Program-made: the position numbers and the translations under genes | Assembly (NCBI GenBank): GCA_039621445.1 | Contig: CP154954.1 | Span: 59,506,847 to 59,570,846 of the forward strand | DNA: 64,000 nt | Direction of reading: 5' to 3' | Source: Euglena gracilis | Taxonomy: Eukaryota; Euglenida; Euglenophyceae; Euglenales | Notes under the pieces: generated by a model | What the model saw: the letters and a program-made list of their open reading frames with translations, nothing else | What the model was told of the DNA's origin: nothing | Database searches by the model: none | Shown here: in pieces, positions 1 to 10,505 of the stretch | Numbering within the stretch: the stretch's first letter is position 1 | How the letters are laid out: each line of letters opens with the position of its first letter

Positions 1-318
1 ACCGGAACTGTCAACGCGCAGAACGTGTCTGTCAAGGATATTCCCCATGGTTATGTGGCCTCGAACGCCAAGAACGATCCCGCCAAGGAAGCTGCTGACT
101 TAACTGCCCAGGTAAGCCTCTCTTCAATGTTTTTCTGTCTGGCTTCAAAAAATGCTTCTGGTTTGTGCCATTCTGTGGACAAAACGGCAATTTTTTTCCT
201 TTTCACATTCACATTTCTTCAGGTCATCATTCTGAACTGTCAGATTGGCAACGGCCATGCAATTGTCCTGGCATTACCTGTTTGTTGGTCAAGGAGTTGC
301 GGTCTGAAGTTGATTTAA
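1..318 (+). pseudogene. EF-1alpha fragment, degenerate, window-edge partial
   Basis: Bases 1-111 read in frame as a piece of translation elongation factor 1-alpha (domain II to III), including the stretch [15 protein letters not shown], then an intron with canonical ends (GT at 112, AG at 221-222, preceded by a TTTCTTC tract), then VIILN and QIGNG. In functional EF-1alpha the second exon reads VIILNHPGQIGNGY; here the HPG is replaced by a single C, an RR is PH upstream, and after GNG the reading becomes unrelated and stops at 318. The residues kept are those typical of euglenid EF-1alpha. I read it as a decayed but intron-containing copy, so a DNA-level duplicate rather than a retrocopy. The rest of the gene would lie off the left edge. 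Confidence 0.75.
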
Positions 319-1190
319 ACAACTCAGCGAACTGCAGTTGCTTCTCACAAGGATTTTGTTCTGTTTTCGGTGTTCTTGGGTCAAAAAAAGTGAGTGACTG
401 AAAGTTGCAGACCAAAGTTGCGGTTTTTTGGATTTTTTGGGTTTTTTTCATTCCCAATTTTTCCCCCCTCCATCTACCAGTTGGCTGGGCAAGGCTCTGG
501 CAAAAAATGTTTGGCTGGCCCAGTTTTTGGATTGTCTGTGGCAAAAACTTTTTGAGGTCCAGTTTTTGCAGTTGGGTAAACCCCCCCCCCGGTGTGTTAT
601 TTGGGCACCCGAACTGGGGCCCCAGTGTGTTATTTGGGGGGGTGTTATTTTTACATGGAAAACCAAAGGAAAACAGGGGGGGTGTTATTTGGGCGAGGGG
701 GGGTGTGTTATTTGGGGGGGGGGTTTAGGTTTGGTAAAGGTTTTGGCGGCCAGTTTCGAATCACCATGCTAACCCCCCTGGGAGCAGAAATCCCGAGGAA
801 TCTTGACTTGGGGGCGGGCATGGTAAAACCTTTTGGGCGCCAGTTTCGTTGCTGGCATTTTTGGTTCCCATTTTTGACTGGGGGCAAGGTTTTGCAGTTG
901 GCTTTGGTAAAAGGTTTTGGGGGTAACACTCCGGTTTGCCTTTTTTCCTGCAGAGTCCACCAAAGGGAGAGAAAACCTGCCAGCGTCAACTTGTCTGAAA
1001 CAACGACCGTTTGGGAGAGGGCTGGGTGACGTTGGTCATTCATGGATCTGCCGTGCCGACACTAAAAAATTTTCCTGCGCAAAATTGCAGCGCGTTAAAA
1101 AACCCTCGGACGGGACGGACCCGCGGAGTTGGACACCTCGGTATAAGTCCCCGCGATGTTAGTTGCACGCGATGTTTAGCGCATATCTGT
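319..1190. other. Non-coding stretch with short G-rich repeats
   Basis: No convincing gene. From 585 to 730 a short motif, GTGTGTTATTTGGG and variants, recurs four to five times between G or C runs. From 730 to 930 the phrase TTTTGG(C/G)GGCCAGTTTCG and related forms recur. Both look like eroded tandem units. Confidence 0.5.
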
Positions 1191-1194
1191 ATAA

Positions 1195-1764
1195 GGTGCA
1201 TAGCATGTGTGTCGCATTTGTACAAATGGTTTGGTGTGTGCATTTGCACACACCGTTCATTTGCACAAACACATCGTTCATGAGCACACCAACCATTGCA
1301 TTCGCACAAAGATTCAAATTTCTGGGTCATCGTCTCAGGCTCAGTCCCAAACCTTCCAGCAACATCCCAAGCTGATAAGGCCGTTGGACTTTTGCTGTGT
1401 GCTCAAGCTGAAATTGGTGTGTTTGTGAAATTGTATAAGTGGCTGGTTGGCGCAAACGTGCAAACACTCTGTGGGCGCATCTGTGCAAACCAACCACCTG
1501 TGCAAATTCACAAACGTACCATTTCAAGGGTGCAAAATTACTGCAATGAAGATCCTTAGGAGTGCGAGATTTCGTAGAATTACATACAGCAAAAGGACCA
1601 CACTGGGGGAATGGTGCAATCTGGAGTTTTCGACCCTTTGAATTATGCCATTGAGTTGTGAAACCCCCCGGGGCTGACCTTGCCGAAGAAATAAATTTAC
1701 AAATAAATTTTGTTCTCCTTTCCTTATCCCCCCCGCCATTTCCTGTGTGACAATTGCCAGCGCC
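1195..1764 (+). repeat. 570-bp dispersed repeat, copy 1
   Basis: This stretch is present again, reverse-complemented and nearly identical by eye, at 41550-42129. It runs from GGTGCATAGCATGTGTGTCG to GACAATTGCCAGCGCC. Inside are many short GTTTGTGCAAATG-like phrases in both orientations, giving it self-pairing potential. I see no long ORF shared by both copies, so it looks like a non-coding, non-autonomous element. Confidence 0.85.
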
Positions 1765-1984
1765 ATTATTTGCGCTGGAGACAAACTTGAACCTGCAAAC
1801 CTCGGGTCCAGAACATTGGCCAGAAGTAAAAAGGGACATTACAATGCCTGCTTGCTTCTTTGGACAACCACGTGAGGCCAATGCGGACAATGACGTGCTT
1901 ATAGAACGTCATTGGGCAAATTTGAAAATACTTATAGCTGTCCCAATGGGTCCCCCTCTAACAAAGAAGCCAAAAGAGTATCTG

Positions 1985-2790
1985 TCCGGGACGCTGGGTC
2001 CAGGACAGAACCAGCGTCCGCCCCCCCTTTTCTTAAACCGGCGTTTTAGGGACGCCGGGTTCAGGACAGAACCGGCGTCCCCAACCTTCGGTCAAAGGAC
2101 ACTCCCAGGACCAATCTCCGACCACTAATCTGAAATGTTGCACTACTTTGGCTTTCACTAAATTCCGACGATCGCGAGCATATCTCTGGCTGTGACAGCC
2201 GTTCAGGTACAAACTCACCCCTCGATCAAAAGCTCTTTTCATCAGACAACTAGAGATAACCACCAAATTCAGCCACGCCGCCTGGTACTGTTATTTCCTG
2301 TCACTGGGAAATCCTAATTTCACAATCCTGGTACCCCCCCCTAGACCCCTCAGGTCGTCAATTTGAAGAAACCAATTGTTTCTTTATGGTTCAGCATGCC
2401 TCTTGAGCCAAGCTGGACCGAAAATCACCACAAATTTCGACTGAGATTCTGGCCGATCCGACGATCGCGACGTATCTCTGGCTGCGTGCAACGATACGGT
2501 ACCAAGTTACCCCTCGATCGAAAGCTCTTTTCAACAGACAACCAGCCGTGGTCGTCAGATTTTTTCACGCTGCACGGTACTCTATTTCCAAATCAGGGCC
2601 AATTTTCACCAAAACTGGATACCCACCCTAGTGGTTTCCAAATGGCAAGTTGCATTGTGCTACATGGTTGAAACAGTCATCTAAGGACCTCAGGGTCATT
2701 TTGGGGCACTTTTATGACATTTTTAGGAATGACAAAACGGACGCCGGGATTTGGACAAAACTGGCGTTAGGGACGCGAGTAGGAAATACC
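1985..2790 (+). mobile_element. Foldback element A, copy 1
   Basis: The left end is two nested arms built on GGACAGAACC(G/A)GCGTCC; the right end (about 2740-2790) carries GACGCCGGG and GGCGTTAGGGACGC. The interior matches element A copy 2 (14606-15517), including CACTCCCAGGACCAATCTCC. Two copies of the motif CGATC(G/A)AAAGCTCTTTTCA lie at about 2221 and 2513. No intact ORF. Ends are more eroded than in copy 2. Confidence 0.7.
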
Positions 2791-2802
2791 CATAGCGGGC
2801 TT

Positions 2803-3030
2803 TGGCGACCTTTGGCGACTGTGGGCCGACCTAAGGTCGGCCCACTACCCCCCCACCCAGGCCAGATCCGGGCGCCGGTTGCGTTCGCACGCAAATGAGT
2901 GCGAGAAGTTGCACGAAATGAAATTATGGGAAGCACCAAATGAAGATCCAAAGGCAAAGAAGCCAAAGGTGCAAAATTTGGCGACCGTGGGCCGACCTAA
3001 GGTCGGCCCACTACCCCCCCCCCACCCAGG
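2803..3030. repeat. Direct pair of a 21-bp palindrome
   Basis: The phrase GTGGGCCGACCTAAGGTCGG followed by CCCACTACCCCCC appears at about 2820-2855 and again at 2986-3020, each followed by CACCCAGGCCAGATC. The core GGGCCGACC/GGTCGGCCC is self-complementary. The pair frames about 165 bp with no ORF. Confidence 0.7.
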
Positions 3031-3197
3031 CCAGATCTACCCCCCAAGGCAACCGGTCCGTCACACCTTGAAGAAAAACATCACAAGGGTTTTCAAAGTT
3101 TAAGACACAATTGACACAATTGGACTGCATCCCTTGCAAGAACCCACATCGTATGATTTCTCATCGGCCTTCGACTTCACAAAGCACCTCCAAACTG

Positions 3198-3835
3198 ACT
3201 GATAGTCCCCCCCCCCCTCACGGGGCTGAAAACCAGGGGAAATTTCGACCGGGTTGGCCACCCAGGTTCCTGACAATGCCCATGAAGCCATCGATGAAGG
3301 CTGTGAACAAGCCCAGGCGGCCCAGTGGCGGGTGCCACGTCACTCAACGGAGTGCTGGGAAGTACTGTATGCATAATGCAGGGTTTATTGCAGCTATTCT
3401 GAAGGATTACAAAGAAAGAGTTCATATCACAGACTCTAGTGGAAAGATTTTGAAGAACAAGCAATTAAGCCAATCTGCTTTTGTTGCCGAGTGGTCAAAA
3501 AAGACTGGTGAAGAGCAGCTGAGCGCACACCACTTCTGCAAATGGTTGGCTCGGGGGAATATCGAGGGTCCACCCACAGAAGATCCCACAGTAAAGCTGA
3601 AAGACGAAGAACCGAAGCACACACGTACTACGTGGGTTTGAAGAGAGACACTGAAAAGGCGGGTGCTGGGCGACTGACTCCGTTTGAGAAGATTCTATTC
3701 CCCTTCCTTTCAGCGATCCACCCTTTCCGGGGACAAATTTTTTTGGGGGGGGGACTTTCAGACGGGTTGCCAATTTCTGATTTCGGCCGAAAAAGTGGGG
3801 GGGGGGGGGACTTTCAACCGGGAAAAACTATCAGT
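3198..3835. mobile_element. TIR element M with internal ORF
   Basis: ACTGATAGT followed by a C run at 3198 is mirrored by a G run and ACTATCAGT at 3828-3835. Inside the ends, CGACCGGGTTGGC on the left has a loose counterpart in CAACCGGG on the right. The element is about 640 bp and contains the ORF listed next. No clear target duplication was found, so the boundaries are approximate. Confidence 0.5.
3276..3641 (+). CDS. Unrecognised 121-residue ORF inside element M
   Basis: From the ATG at 3276 the frame is open for 121 codons and ends in a stop at 3641. Composition is like a real protein: mixed, lysine-rich and soluble, with a central stretch YCMHNAGFIAAILKDYKERV that looks helical and a segment FVAEWSKKTGEEQL. 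There is no signal peptide or membrane segment. I recognise no family. It could be a remnant of a DNA-binding protein of a transposon, because it sits between the inverted ends of M, or an exon of a gene overrun by repeats. No splice sites were established. Confidence 0.4.
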   Translation: MPMKPSMKAVNKPRRPSGGCHVTQRSAGKYCMHNAGFIAAILKDYKERVHITDSSGKILKNKQLSQSAFVAEWSKKTGEEQLSAHHFCKWLARGNIEGPPTEDPTVKLKDEEPKHTRTTWV

Positions 3836-3867
3836 CACCAACAGTATATGAAAAAAGGCTCTACAGG

Positions 3868-4306
3868 CGGTGGCTGAAAACTTCCCCCCCCCTAGGGCCG
3901 CATTTTTCGGACCATTTCAGGGGGGGGGGATTTTCGGACCCCTGGGAGCGTAAGCCCCGGCCGTGTCACAGAGAACCATGGAATCTGAACCTAAGATGGA
4001 CATAGCACCTGTTGGTGCACAAAACTCAAATATGGCTGTTTGTTGAAGACCATTTGGCATTGGACTACAATATTTGTTTCATGATGGTTCACAAGGACAA
4101 AAAATCGCTACCACGGCATGAAAAAAAAGAAGAATTCCTTCCAAAAAGCCCTTGCCTTGCGCCTTTGTTGACTTTTTTTGGGGGGGACCGGGCTTTTTCA
4201 AGGGGGGGGGGAAATTTTCGGACCCCTGGAAGCATAAGGTAGAACCGCCAAAATCTGGCCGATTTGAGGGGGGGGAATTTTCGGGGGGGGAAGTTTTCAG
4301 CCACTG
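3868..4306. mobile_element. TIR element L
   Basis: The left end is CGGTGGCTGAAAACTTCC plus a C run; the right end is a G run plus GGAAGTTTTCAGCCACTG, so the ends pair over about 18 bp with one mismatch. An inner pair (CGGACCCCTGG(G/A)AGC at about 3938 and 4218) is direct, not inverted. Length is about 439 bp. No ORF. The 8-bp flanks (3860-3867 and 4307-4314) do not match, so target duplication is not shown. Confidence 0.6.
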
Positions 4307-4494
4307 CTAGTAAAAGGGATAAAGACTCCATAAACATGTAAACATTGCAGCTTCAAGGTGTCCATTTAAAAAAAAAAAAGTGCTTCGAAATTTTTTTAAG
4401 CCAAACCCTCGCCGGTGTCTTTTTTGTTTTTTTTTAAAAAAAAGAAACACAAAAAAAAACAAAAAAACCGTTGTTGTATTTTTACTGCCGGCTT

Positions 4495-4880
4495 TGTGAT
4501 AAAAGCCCTTGAGAAGGGCTATCGATCAAGGGGCAACATGGCAGGTGAACAGTGGAATTTGGAATTTGCGAAAAAGGTCGGAACATGCGATCGGCGATTT
4601 TCAGAGCCCTGTGCAGTGTGGCTGAGTTCAAAGGGTACCAAACGAAAGGTCTTGGGGAGAGCTTTCGATTGATATGCTGCATGGCATGTGCTGTGTGGTA
4701 TTTCACAAATTAAGATGGCAAATTTTGGAATACAAGGATCGCTTAAAATAAGAGCTATGTGCATTGTGGTTGAATCCTGTGGCCATCTGTCAAAAGCCCT
4801 TGAGAAGAACTTTCGATTGATGGGTAACGTGGCATCAGACGTGTGAAAACTTCAATCGGCGACATGGCCATGCGCCCAAA
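4495..4880 (-). repeat. Partial B-type element interior
   Basis: Three copies of the motif (A/T)CGAT(C/T)(G/A)A...AGCTTTCGAT occur at about 4505-4527, 4655 and 4805-4822, spaced about 150 bp, in the same arrangement as the interior of element B1 (13680-14030). The foldback ends are missing here, so this is a truncated or eroded copy. Confidence 0.65.
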
Positions 4881-6889
4881 GGAGGTCAAAAATGCTCAAA
4901 AATGTTCAAAAATGGGTATTTAGCACCGCCAAATTGAAAAAAGGAATATTTTTGCCCTCTCCGACCCTTGAAGTCTGGACTTGATTGGATGCCCGAAGGA
5001 CGGCGAGACGGTAGCAACATCCAACAGCAACAACACCCAGTACCGTGAGAAAATGAAAAGGCACAAAGAATGTGGTGAGTGAATTACTCACTTTCAAAAA
5101 AAACTTCTTTCCAAAATCTCGGGGCCCCCTTGACCACCTATGGTTAGGATGGCAAACACTGCTGCGGACAACCCTGCCTGCCGCCCCTGCTAAACCGTTT
5201 CGCAGGGCCCGCACGCCTGTCTTGAAGGTCGTTCGACAATTGAGACCGGTGTGGTGATTTTTTCGCCATTTTTTTGGTGTTTTTTTGGGGGAAAACAGCG
5301 CCCTTTTGAAACCGTTTAAGTCAACCGGTTTTCACCAAACGGTTTTGATGCAAAAATCGACCAACACTAACAGATTCAGCAGGGGCGCCGGGCGCGAGCG
5401 AGCGAAGCGAGCCGCCCGGCGCCCCTGCTGAATCTGTTAGTGTCGGTCGATTTTTCTAAAACCTGTTTTGTCTGGGCCCGACGCCTGTCTTGATATTCAT
5501 TCGACCGAACCGCCTGGACAGAAATATGGTCAAAAAAAAGGTTTTTTTGCCCATTAACGGGCGCCTGAATGGAAATCGACTGACATAAACGACGCCTGAA
5601 TGGAAATCGACTGACATAAACGGGCGGCTGAATGGAAATCAACTGACATAAACGGCGCCTGAATGGAAATTGACCGACATAAACGGGCGTCTGAATGGAA
5701 ATCGACTGGCATAAACGGATTCCGATGTCTTGGAAGCCGACCGACCTTTTGTTTCCTTTTTTTGAATGCCCTTTTGTTCCGTTTTGCGACATTGTAAGTT
5801 TCAGTCTGAAATCCGTTAATGTCGACCAACCTTTTGTTCCTTTTTTTTCGGAATGCTTTTGTCTTCCATTTTGAAAGAAACACTCTCTATATCAAGAACT
5901 GTGTCTTAAACGCAGACTCTGACCTAAGTCTGTGTTCCAAAACTCAGAAACAGACTCAGCGTTTCGAAACACGGACTCAGGTCAGAGTCTGCGTTTTTTT
6001 AGAAACACATATTTTGACCAAAGCCGTGTTGCTATGAACACAGCCCTTGCAATAGAATAGAATTGCAATACAGGCGTCGAGCCCAGAAAATAGGTTTAAC
6101 AGTGCCAAATCACTCCTCACCCGAAAGCTTTTATTTCAGATGACCAGTGATGACAACTGGTTCAGGGCAAATTTGCCGAATGCTTTTGCTGAAGTTCCAG
6201 AAAATGATAATCTTAAGTTCCGTCCTTCCGTCTGTTCCATCCAAAGTTCAGCCAGCTGTAATCACCTGACCGCAAAATTTGGTTTTTGTCTGGTCCATAA
6301 CGCCTCCACAACCCCATAGGACCAAAAATGTCGAAAAAAAAAGGGAAATCCAAAATGTCCAAAAAGTCACTAAAAATTCCCAATCTGACCAGCAACAGAT
6401 TTCAATGGAATGGAAATCGACCGACATAAACGGGCGCCTGAATGGAAATCGACCGACATAAACGAGCGCCGGAATGGAAATTGACTGACATAAACAATTT
6501 CAGCCTGAAATCCGTTAATGTCAGTATAATTTCAAGACAGGCGTCGGGCCCAGAAAATAGGTTTTAGCTGAAAACCGTATCGTTCAAACGGGTGATGTCT
6601 TGAAAATTGTTTCACCCAAACAATTTGGGGGGGTGAGGGTATTTGCCTGTCGAAATTTGGAATTGGCACACCGAGTTAGGAATTTGCCACTCAAAATTCG
6701 CTCAAAAATGGGAGTTTATTTGTTGGATTGGGCATTTGTCTCTGAAAATTTGGAATCGGCACACAACAAATTAGGCATTTACACCACCACGGGACCCCAA
6801 AACGGCCACTCTGGAGGAGGGGACACTTTGGGGGGGGGTCAATTTTTGGGCTTTGGCGCCTTCGCCGCCAAAAGAAAGTGGCCACACTA

Positions 6890-7100
6890 AGGGGGGGGCC
6901 AGGGAGTGGTGTGGGTCACGGGGGGGGGGGGCACGGGGGGGGGGGTCACTGGGGAAGTATGCCACTTTGGAGGTAGTCGGGACCAGCATCCATGATGTTG
7001 CATCCCATCACGAGAAGGGCGGCATGCACCCTAAAATCGGTGATTTTGGGGGGGGGGGTCCAAAAAGTGCTCATTTTTGGTCATTTTTGGGCCATTTTTG
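6890..7100 (+). repeat. Repeat H, copy 1
   Basis: G-rich block with GGTCACGGGGG repeats followed by GAAGTATGCCACTTTGGAGG, CATCCATGATGTTGCATCCC and CTAAAATCGGTGATTTTGGG. The same text is present reversed at 18490-18650, next to the broken PHD gene. No coding potential. Confidence 0.65.
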
Positions 7101-7139
7101 AAAGAAAAAAATTCTTTTTGGTCCGAAAGTGGGCTCATG

Positions 7140-7255
7140 GCGGTAGACCGGGGGGGGGGGGGGAGTGGGTAGTCGGCCGACTACCCAACTGGTCGGCCGA
7201 CTATGCCTGGTCGGTAGCTAGTCGGCAAGACGGGGGGGGGGGGGGGGGTGAGATT
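7140..7255. repeat. AGTCGGC palindromic cluster
   Basis: GTAGTCGGCCGACTAC, GGTCGGCCGACTATGCC and GGTCGGTAGCTAGTCGGC lie back to back between two G runs. Each is self-complementary around GGCC. It resembles the palindromes at 2820 and 2990 in structure, not sequence. Confidence 0.5.
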
Positions 7256-7527
7256 GTTTCTGTCAAAATGGAAGAAAAAAGCATTCAGAAAAATGAGACA
7301 AAAGGTTGGTCGACATTTACGGATTTCAGGCTGAAATTGACAATGTTCCAAAACGGAACAAAAAAGCATTCAGAAAAAGGAAACAAAAGGATACAAAAAA
7401 TTTTTGCAGGCTGAACTTTGGATGGAACAGACGGAAGGACGGAACTTAAGATCATCATTTTCTGGAACTTCAGAAAAAATGAGACAATTATATATCGACA
7501 TTAATGGATTTCAGGCAGAAATTGACA

Positions 7528-7640
7528 ATGGGGGCGGACGGACGGACGGACGGACGGCTGGTGAAAAAAGCGAAGGTCGGACGGCTGACCTTGTGGGCTT
7601 GGTCCGGACGGCTGAAGAAAATGCACTTGGTCCAAGCCGG
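7528..7640 (-). repeat. Repeat D (CCGTCCGT-rich), copy 1
   Basis: GGACGGACGGACGGACGG followed by CTGGTGAAAAAAGCGAAGG and GGCTGAAGAAAATGCACTTG. The reverse complement of the same text occurs at 11360-11500 and 11957-12062. A related arm sits at 7725-7795 (GGTCCGGCCGGCTGGCAAG). This looks like one end of a dispersed element family. Confidence 0.65.
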
Positions 7641-8224
7641 CCGGGTCTTTGGAAGCGCAGGCGTCTCAGTGCACGCGACCCTGGGCGGATATATACCAAT
7701 TTTGCCATGGCCAGTGTGGATGCGCTTTTTTGGTCCGGCCGGCTGGCAAGACAGACATTGGTCCGGCTTGACGGAAGGCTGGCGAAAAAAATGCTCCCAA
7801 AACAGAACAAAAGAGCATTCAGAAAAAGGAAACAAAAGGTCGGTCGATTTCCAAGACATTGGAATCTGTTTATGTCAATCAATTTCCATTCAGGAGCCCG
7901 TTTATGTCAGTCGATTTCCATTCAGGCCGTTAATGGGCCAAAACCCACTTTTTTGGCAATATTTCCGTCTAGGCGGTTGGGTCGAATGAATTTCAAAACA
8001 GGCGTCGGCTCCAGACAAAATAGGTTTTAGAAAAATCGACCAACACTAACAGATTCAGCAGGGGTGCTGGGCGGCTCGCTTCGCTCGCTCGCGCCTAGTG
8101 AATCTGTTAGTGTCGGTCGATTTTTGTACAGAAATATTTCACTTGAAACGTTTTGTGTAATTTCAGAAATATATTTTCCCCATGGTGAAAGATTTAGAAC
8201 CGTTAACCGTTCACAGGCTTCCCC

Positions 8225-8350
8225 ACGTGAGGAAACGGGGTGCGTTCACGGGTGCGCACTACGGCACCCGTGAACGGACCCCGTTTTCACATATGCGCAC
8301 CCGTGGTCGGTTCACGGGTGCACAGACGGCAGCCGTGGACGGAGTTTTAC
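8225..8350. repeat. Repeat G, copy 1 (GTTCACGGGTGC palindromes)
   Basis: GTTCACGGGTGCGCACTACG then GCACCCGTGAACGG form a hairpin; a second arm GGTCGGTTCACGGGTGCAC with GGCAGCCGTGGACGG follows. Copy 2 lies at 19420-19520 with the two parts in swapped order. No ORF. Confidence 0.6.
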
Positions 8351-8509
8351 ATAAAAAAAGGAAAAACATTTACGCAGTAGGGAAGAGGATGTGAAACAAA
8401 TGGCGAACCTGGAGAACTTCATGGGTGGGGGCAGGAATGCAAGAGGTGGCATAGGGAACTGACACGCGGAAACTAAATTTCGGTGCGAGGCACATGCTCG
8501 CGATGCCTT

Positions 8510-8625
8510 TCGGCCTGGTCAGAGGAACAACAGGACGAATAACTCAGGGGGTGCTACCCCCGTGACCCCCCCCGTGACCCCCCCCGTGACCCACCCGTGA
8601 CCTGAGAATCGAGCCTTCAATTTTC
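8510..8625 (-). repeat. CCCCGTGACC repeats
   Basis: Four units of CCCCCCCGTGACC and a degenerate fifth. Same unit as in repeat H copies (6910-6950 reversed; 18598-18645). Confidence 0.6.
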
Positions 8626-8669
8626 ATACAATGCATCAACCTTCATCACTTCAGCCTTTCTTTTCATTG

Positions 8670-8825
8670 GGGGCGGCTGGCCGTCCGTCCGTCCGAGCCG
8701 TCCGGACCTCTTCAGCCGGACCAATGCTGGATGCCCAGCCGTCCGTCCGGACGAAGCATTTTTTCGCCAGCCGTCCGTCAAGCCGGACCAATGTCTGTCT
8801 TGCCAGCCGGCCGGACCAAAAAAAA
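8670..8825 (+). repeat. Repeat D, copy 2
   Basis: About 155 bp from GGGGGCGGCTGGCCGTCCG to GCCAGCCGGCCGGACC. Differs by only a couple of bases from 10068-10222. It contains four sub-motifs of SCCGTCCGTC with different tails. Confidence 0.75.
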
Positions 8826-9303
8826 AATGCCTTCCTTCCGAAAAGCAGTCACGGCCTCCCTCCACTTGTCGCGTCAAATCAAGAAATCGTCCCTGCCTTC
8901 TGTTTTTCCTGGTGCTGCGCAAGACGAGGCTATTTATTTTTCGGGTGGATGAACATTTGTTCAACATATTTCACGGCAGCACCAAAAAACTGCGCCGGAA
9001 GAACCGGAAGGGGGGGGGTAAGTCGACCCCCCTCCACACCCACCACAACGTTTTCACTGTTTTCGGGGAAACGGGGATTTTGCCCAAAAAAGTTTTTTGA
9101 AAAAATAATAAAAATAAAATAAAACCCAAAAACGCGTGATTTTGATGGGAGAAAACTTTTTTCACAAAAAACCTCAAAATTTTCCGTCCTTAAAACTCAT
9201 ACTTTTGAGGAGGGGGGTGAAATAAACGAAGGTCAATAAAGTAAACAAACTTTTGGCACAGTCAAATTTTACTGACATTTTTCTCGTTGAACAACACATA
9301 TTT

Positions 9304-9376
9304 GCCCCCCAACGGGATTCGAACCCGCGACCTACCGGTCACACGCTAACCACACAACCACTATGCCACGGGGGGC
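9304..9376 (-). repeat. tRNA-derived SINE head, copy 1
   Basis: On the minus strand this 73-nt stretch has 7-bp acceptor-like ends (GCCCCCC with GGGGGGC), a perfect pol III A box (TGGCATAGTGG) and a perfect B box (GGTTCGAATCC). The anticodon arm is not canonical: the best 7-nt loop lacks T at position 33, and an extra T follows the T stem. There is no T4 run just downstream. I read it as the tRNA-derived part of a SINE rather than a working tRNA. Its downstream tail is interrupted by element E1. Confidence 0.65.
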
Positions 9377-9385
9377 GATATCATT

Positions 9386-9978
9386 GGAGGCTAGGCACAG
9401 CGGGGGGGGGGGGGGGGGGGGGGCTTGGGGGGGGGGGGGGCGAGCGCCGCGCGCGTCCCCGCGGCGGGGGGGGGGGAGGGGACCAGGGCGGCCGCGCGGG
9501 CGGAACGCATTCTAAAATCGGCGATTTTCGGGTCCAAAAAGTGGTCATTTTTTGCCATTTTTGGGCCATTTTTGACCAAAAAAGTGCTTTTTTGGCCGCG
9601 CGCAGAGCGCGCGGCCCCCAAATTTGCCATTTTGTGTCCGAAAATGGTCATTTTTGGTCATTTTTGGGCCTCAAAAAATCGCGATTTTTCACCAAAATTT
9701 TTTTTTTTGGCTATGGTAGGCACCGGGGGGGGAGGGGGTCTAGGGGGGGGGGGAGCGGTTGGCGAAGGGGGGCGGGGGGCGGGGAGGGGCCCGACGCGGA
9801 CCCCCGCGTCCAGGACAAATCAAAACTCCCCGAGACCCCCCTGCGGTCGTCTTCCCGTCCAGGAAAAAAATCATTCGAAAGAAAAGACCAAAAAAAATTT
9901 TTGGGGGGAGACACCCGCTCCGGAGAAAGCCGGAAAAACAAAACGCATCCCCCCCCCCGAGCGGCGCGCCTAGCCTCC
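9386..9978. mobile_element. Element E, copy 1, inserted into the SINE tail
   Basis: A 593-bp element with ends GGAGGCTAGGC and GCCTAGCCTCC, flanked by ATT (9383-9385) and ATT (9979-9981). The empty site is visible in the same window: at about 10461-10500 the related SINE copy runs GGGGGCGATACC-ATT-CTCGTCCGTG without interruption, while here the same text is split by E1. That fixes a 3-bp target duplication. The interior repeats GGTCATTTTTGGCC-like phrases around a palindrome GCGCGCAGAGCGCGCGG, plus long G runs. No transposase ORF. Three-base duplications are known for PIF/Harbinger and CACTA elements; assignment is open. Confidence 0.85.
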
Positions 9979-10067
9979 ATTCTCGTCCGTGTACTTTTAT
10001 GAAAATTATTTTTGCCGCCTCAGAGAAAACAGGAAGTCGCCCCCAACGACCGGGATTCGAACCCGTG

Positions 10068-10222
10068 GGGGCGGCTGGCCGTCCGTCCGTCCGAGCCGTC
10101 CGGACCTCTTCAGCCGGACCAATGCTGGACGCCCAGCCGTCCGTCCGGACGAAGCATTTTTTCGCCAGCCGTCCGTCAAGCCGGACCAACGTCTGTCTTG
10201 CCAGCCGGCCGGACCAAAAAAA
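10068..10222 (+). repeat. Repeat D, copy 3
   Basis: Nearly identical to 8670-8825. It begins straight after another tRNA-like B box (GGGATTCGAACCCG at 10049-10062), so a D unit may have inserted into a third SINE copy. Confidence 0.75.
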
Positions 10223-10403
10223 ATTTCCTTCCTTCCGAAAAAGGAGTAACGTCTTCCCTCTACTCGTCGCGCGTCAAATCAGGAAAAAACACGAAGTTGC
10301 GCACTGGCGGGATCCGGACCAAAAAAAATTTTCCTTCCTTCTCCCGAAAAGCAGTCACGTCTTCCCTCTACTCGGCGCGTCAAATCAGGAAAAAATCACG
10401 AAA

Positions 10404-10505
10404 TTGCCCCCCGGCGGGTTTCGAACCCGCATCCTACCGGTCACTACGCCACTGGGGGCGATACCATTCTCGTCCGTGTACTTTAATGAAAATTATTTTT
10501 GCCAA
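10404..10505 (-). repeat. tRNA-derived SINE, copy 2 (unoccupied site)
   Basis: Minus strand: B box GGTTCGAAACC, A-box-like TGGCGTAGTGA and GC-rich ends, with about 19 nt missing between A and B boxes relative to copy 1. The tail (10460-10503) matches the tail of copy 1 found at 9979-10020 and carries no element E, so it is the empty site for E1. Confidence 0.7.

Larger units (their letters stand above)
5345..8136. mobile_element. Large foldback element or nest C
   Basis: Each end has a long hairpin: 5350-5454 and 8029-8133. Both hairpins share arms containing ACTAACAGATTCAGCAGGGG and a centre of GCGAGCGAGC/GCTCGCTCGC. Inward from each lies an arm pair in inverted orientation: the phrase TGAATGGAAATCGACTGACA plus TAAACG, five times at 5560-5715 and, reversed, at 7865-7935; then AACAAAAGGTCGGTCGATTTCC-type text. 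A third, internal arm set at 6405-6565 suggests one element nested in another. No intact ORF of note. It may be a Foldback-type transposon about 2.8 kb long, or two overlapping ones. Confidence 0.65.

Noticed and set aside
1-318. Functional EF-1alpha exon pair
   Set aside because: Conserved residues are lost in the second exon and the frame stops soon after.
3868-4314. 8-bp target duplication for element L
   Set aside because: The flanks TCTACAGG and CTAGTAAA do not match; only the inverted ends are supported.
9304-9376. Functional tRNA gene
   Set aside because: A and B boxes are perfect, but the anticodon loop lacks T33, a base follows the T stem, and no terminator is present; it fits a SINE head better.
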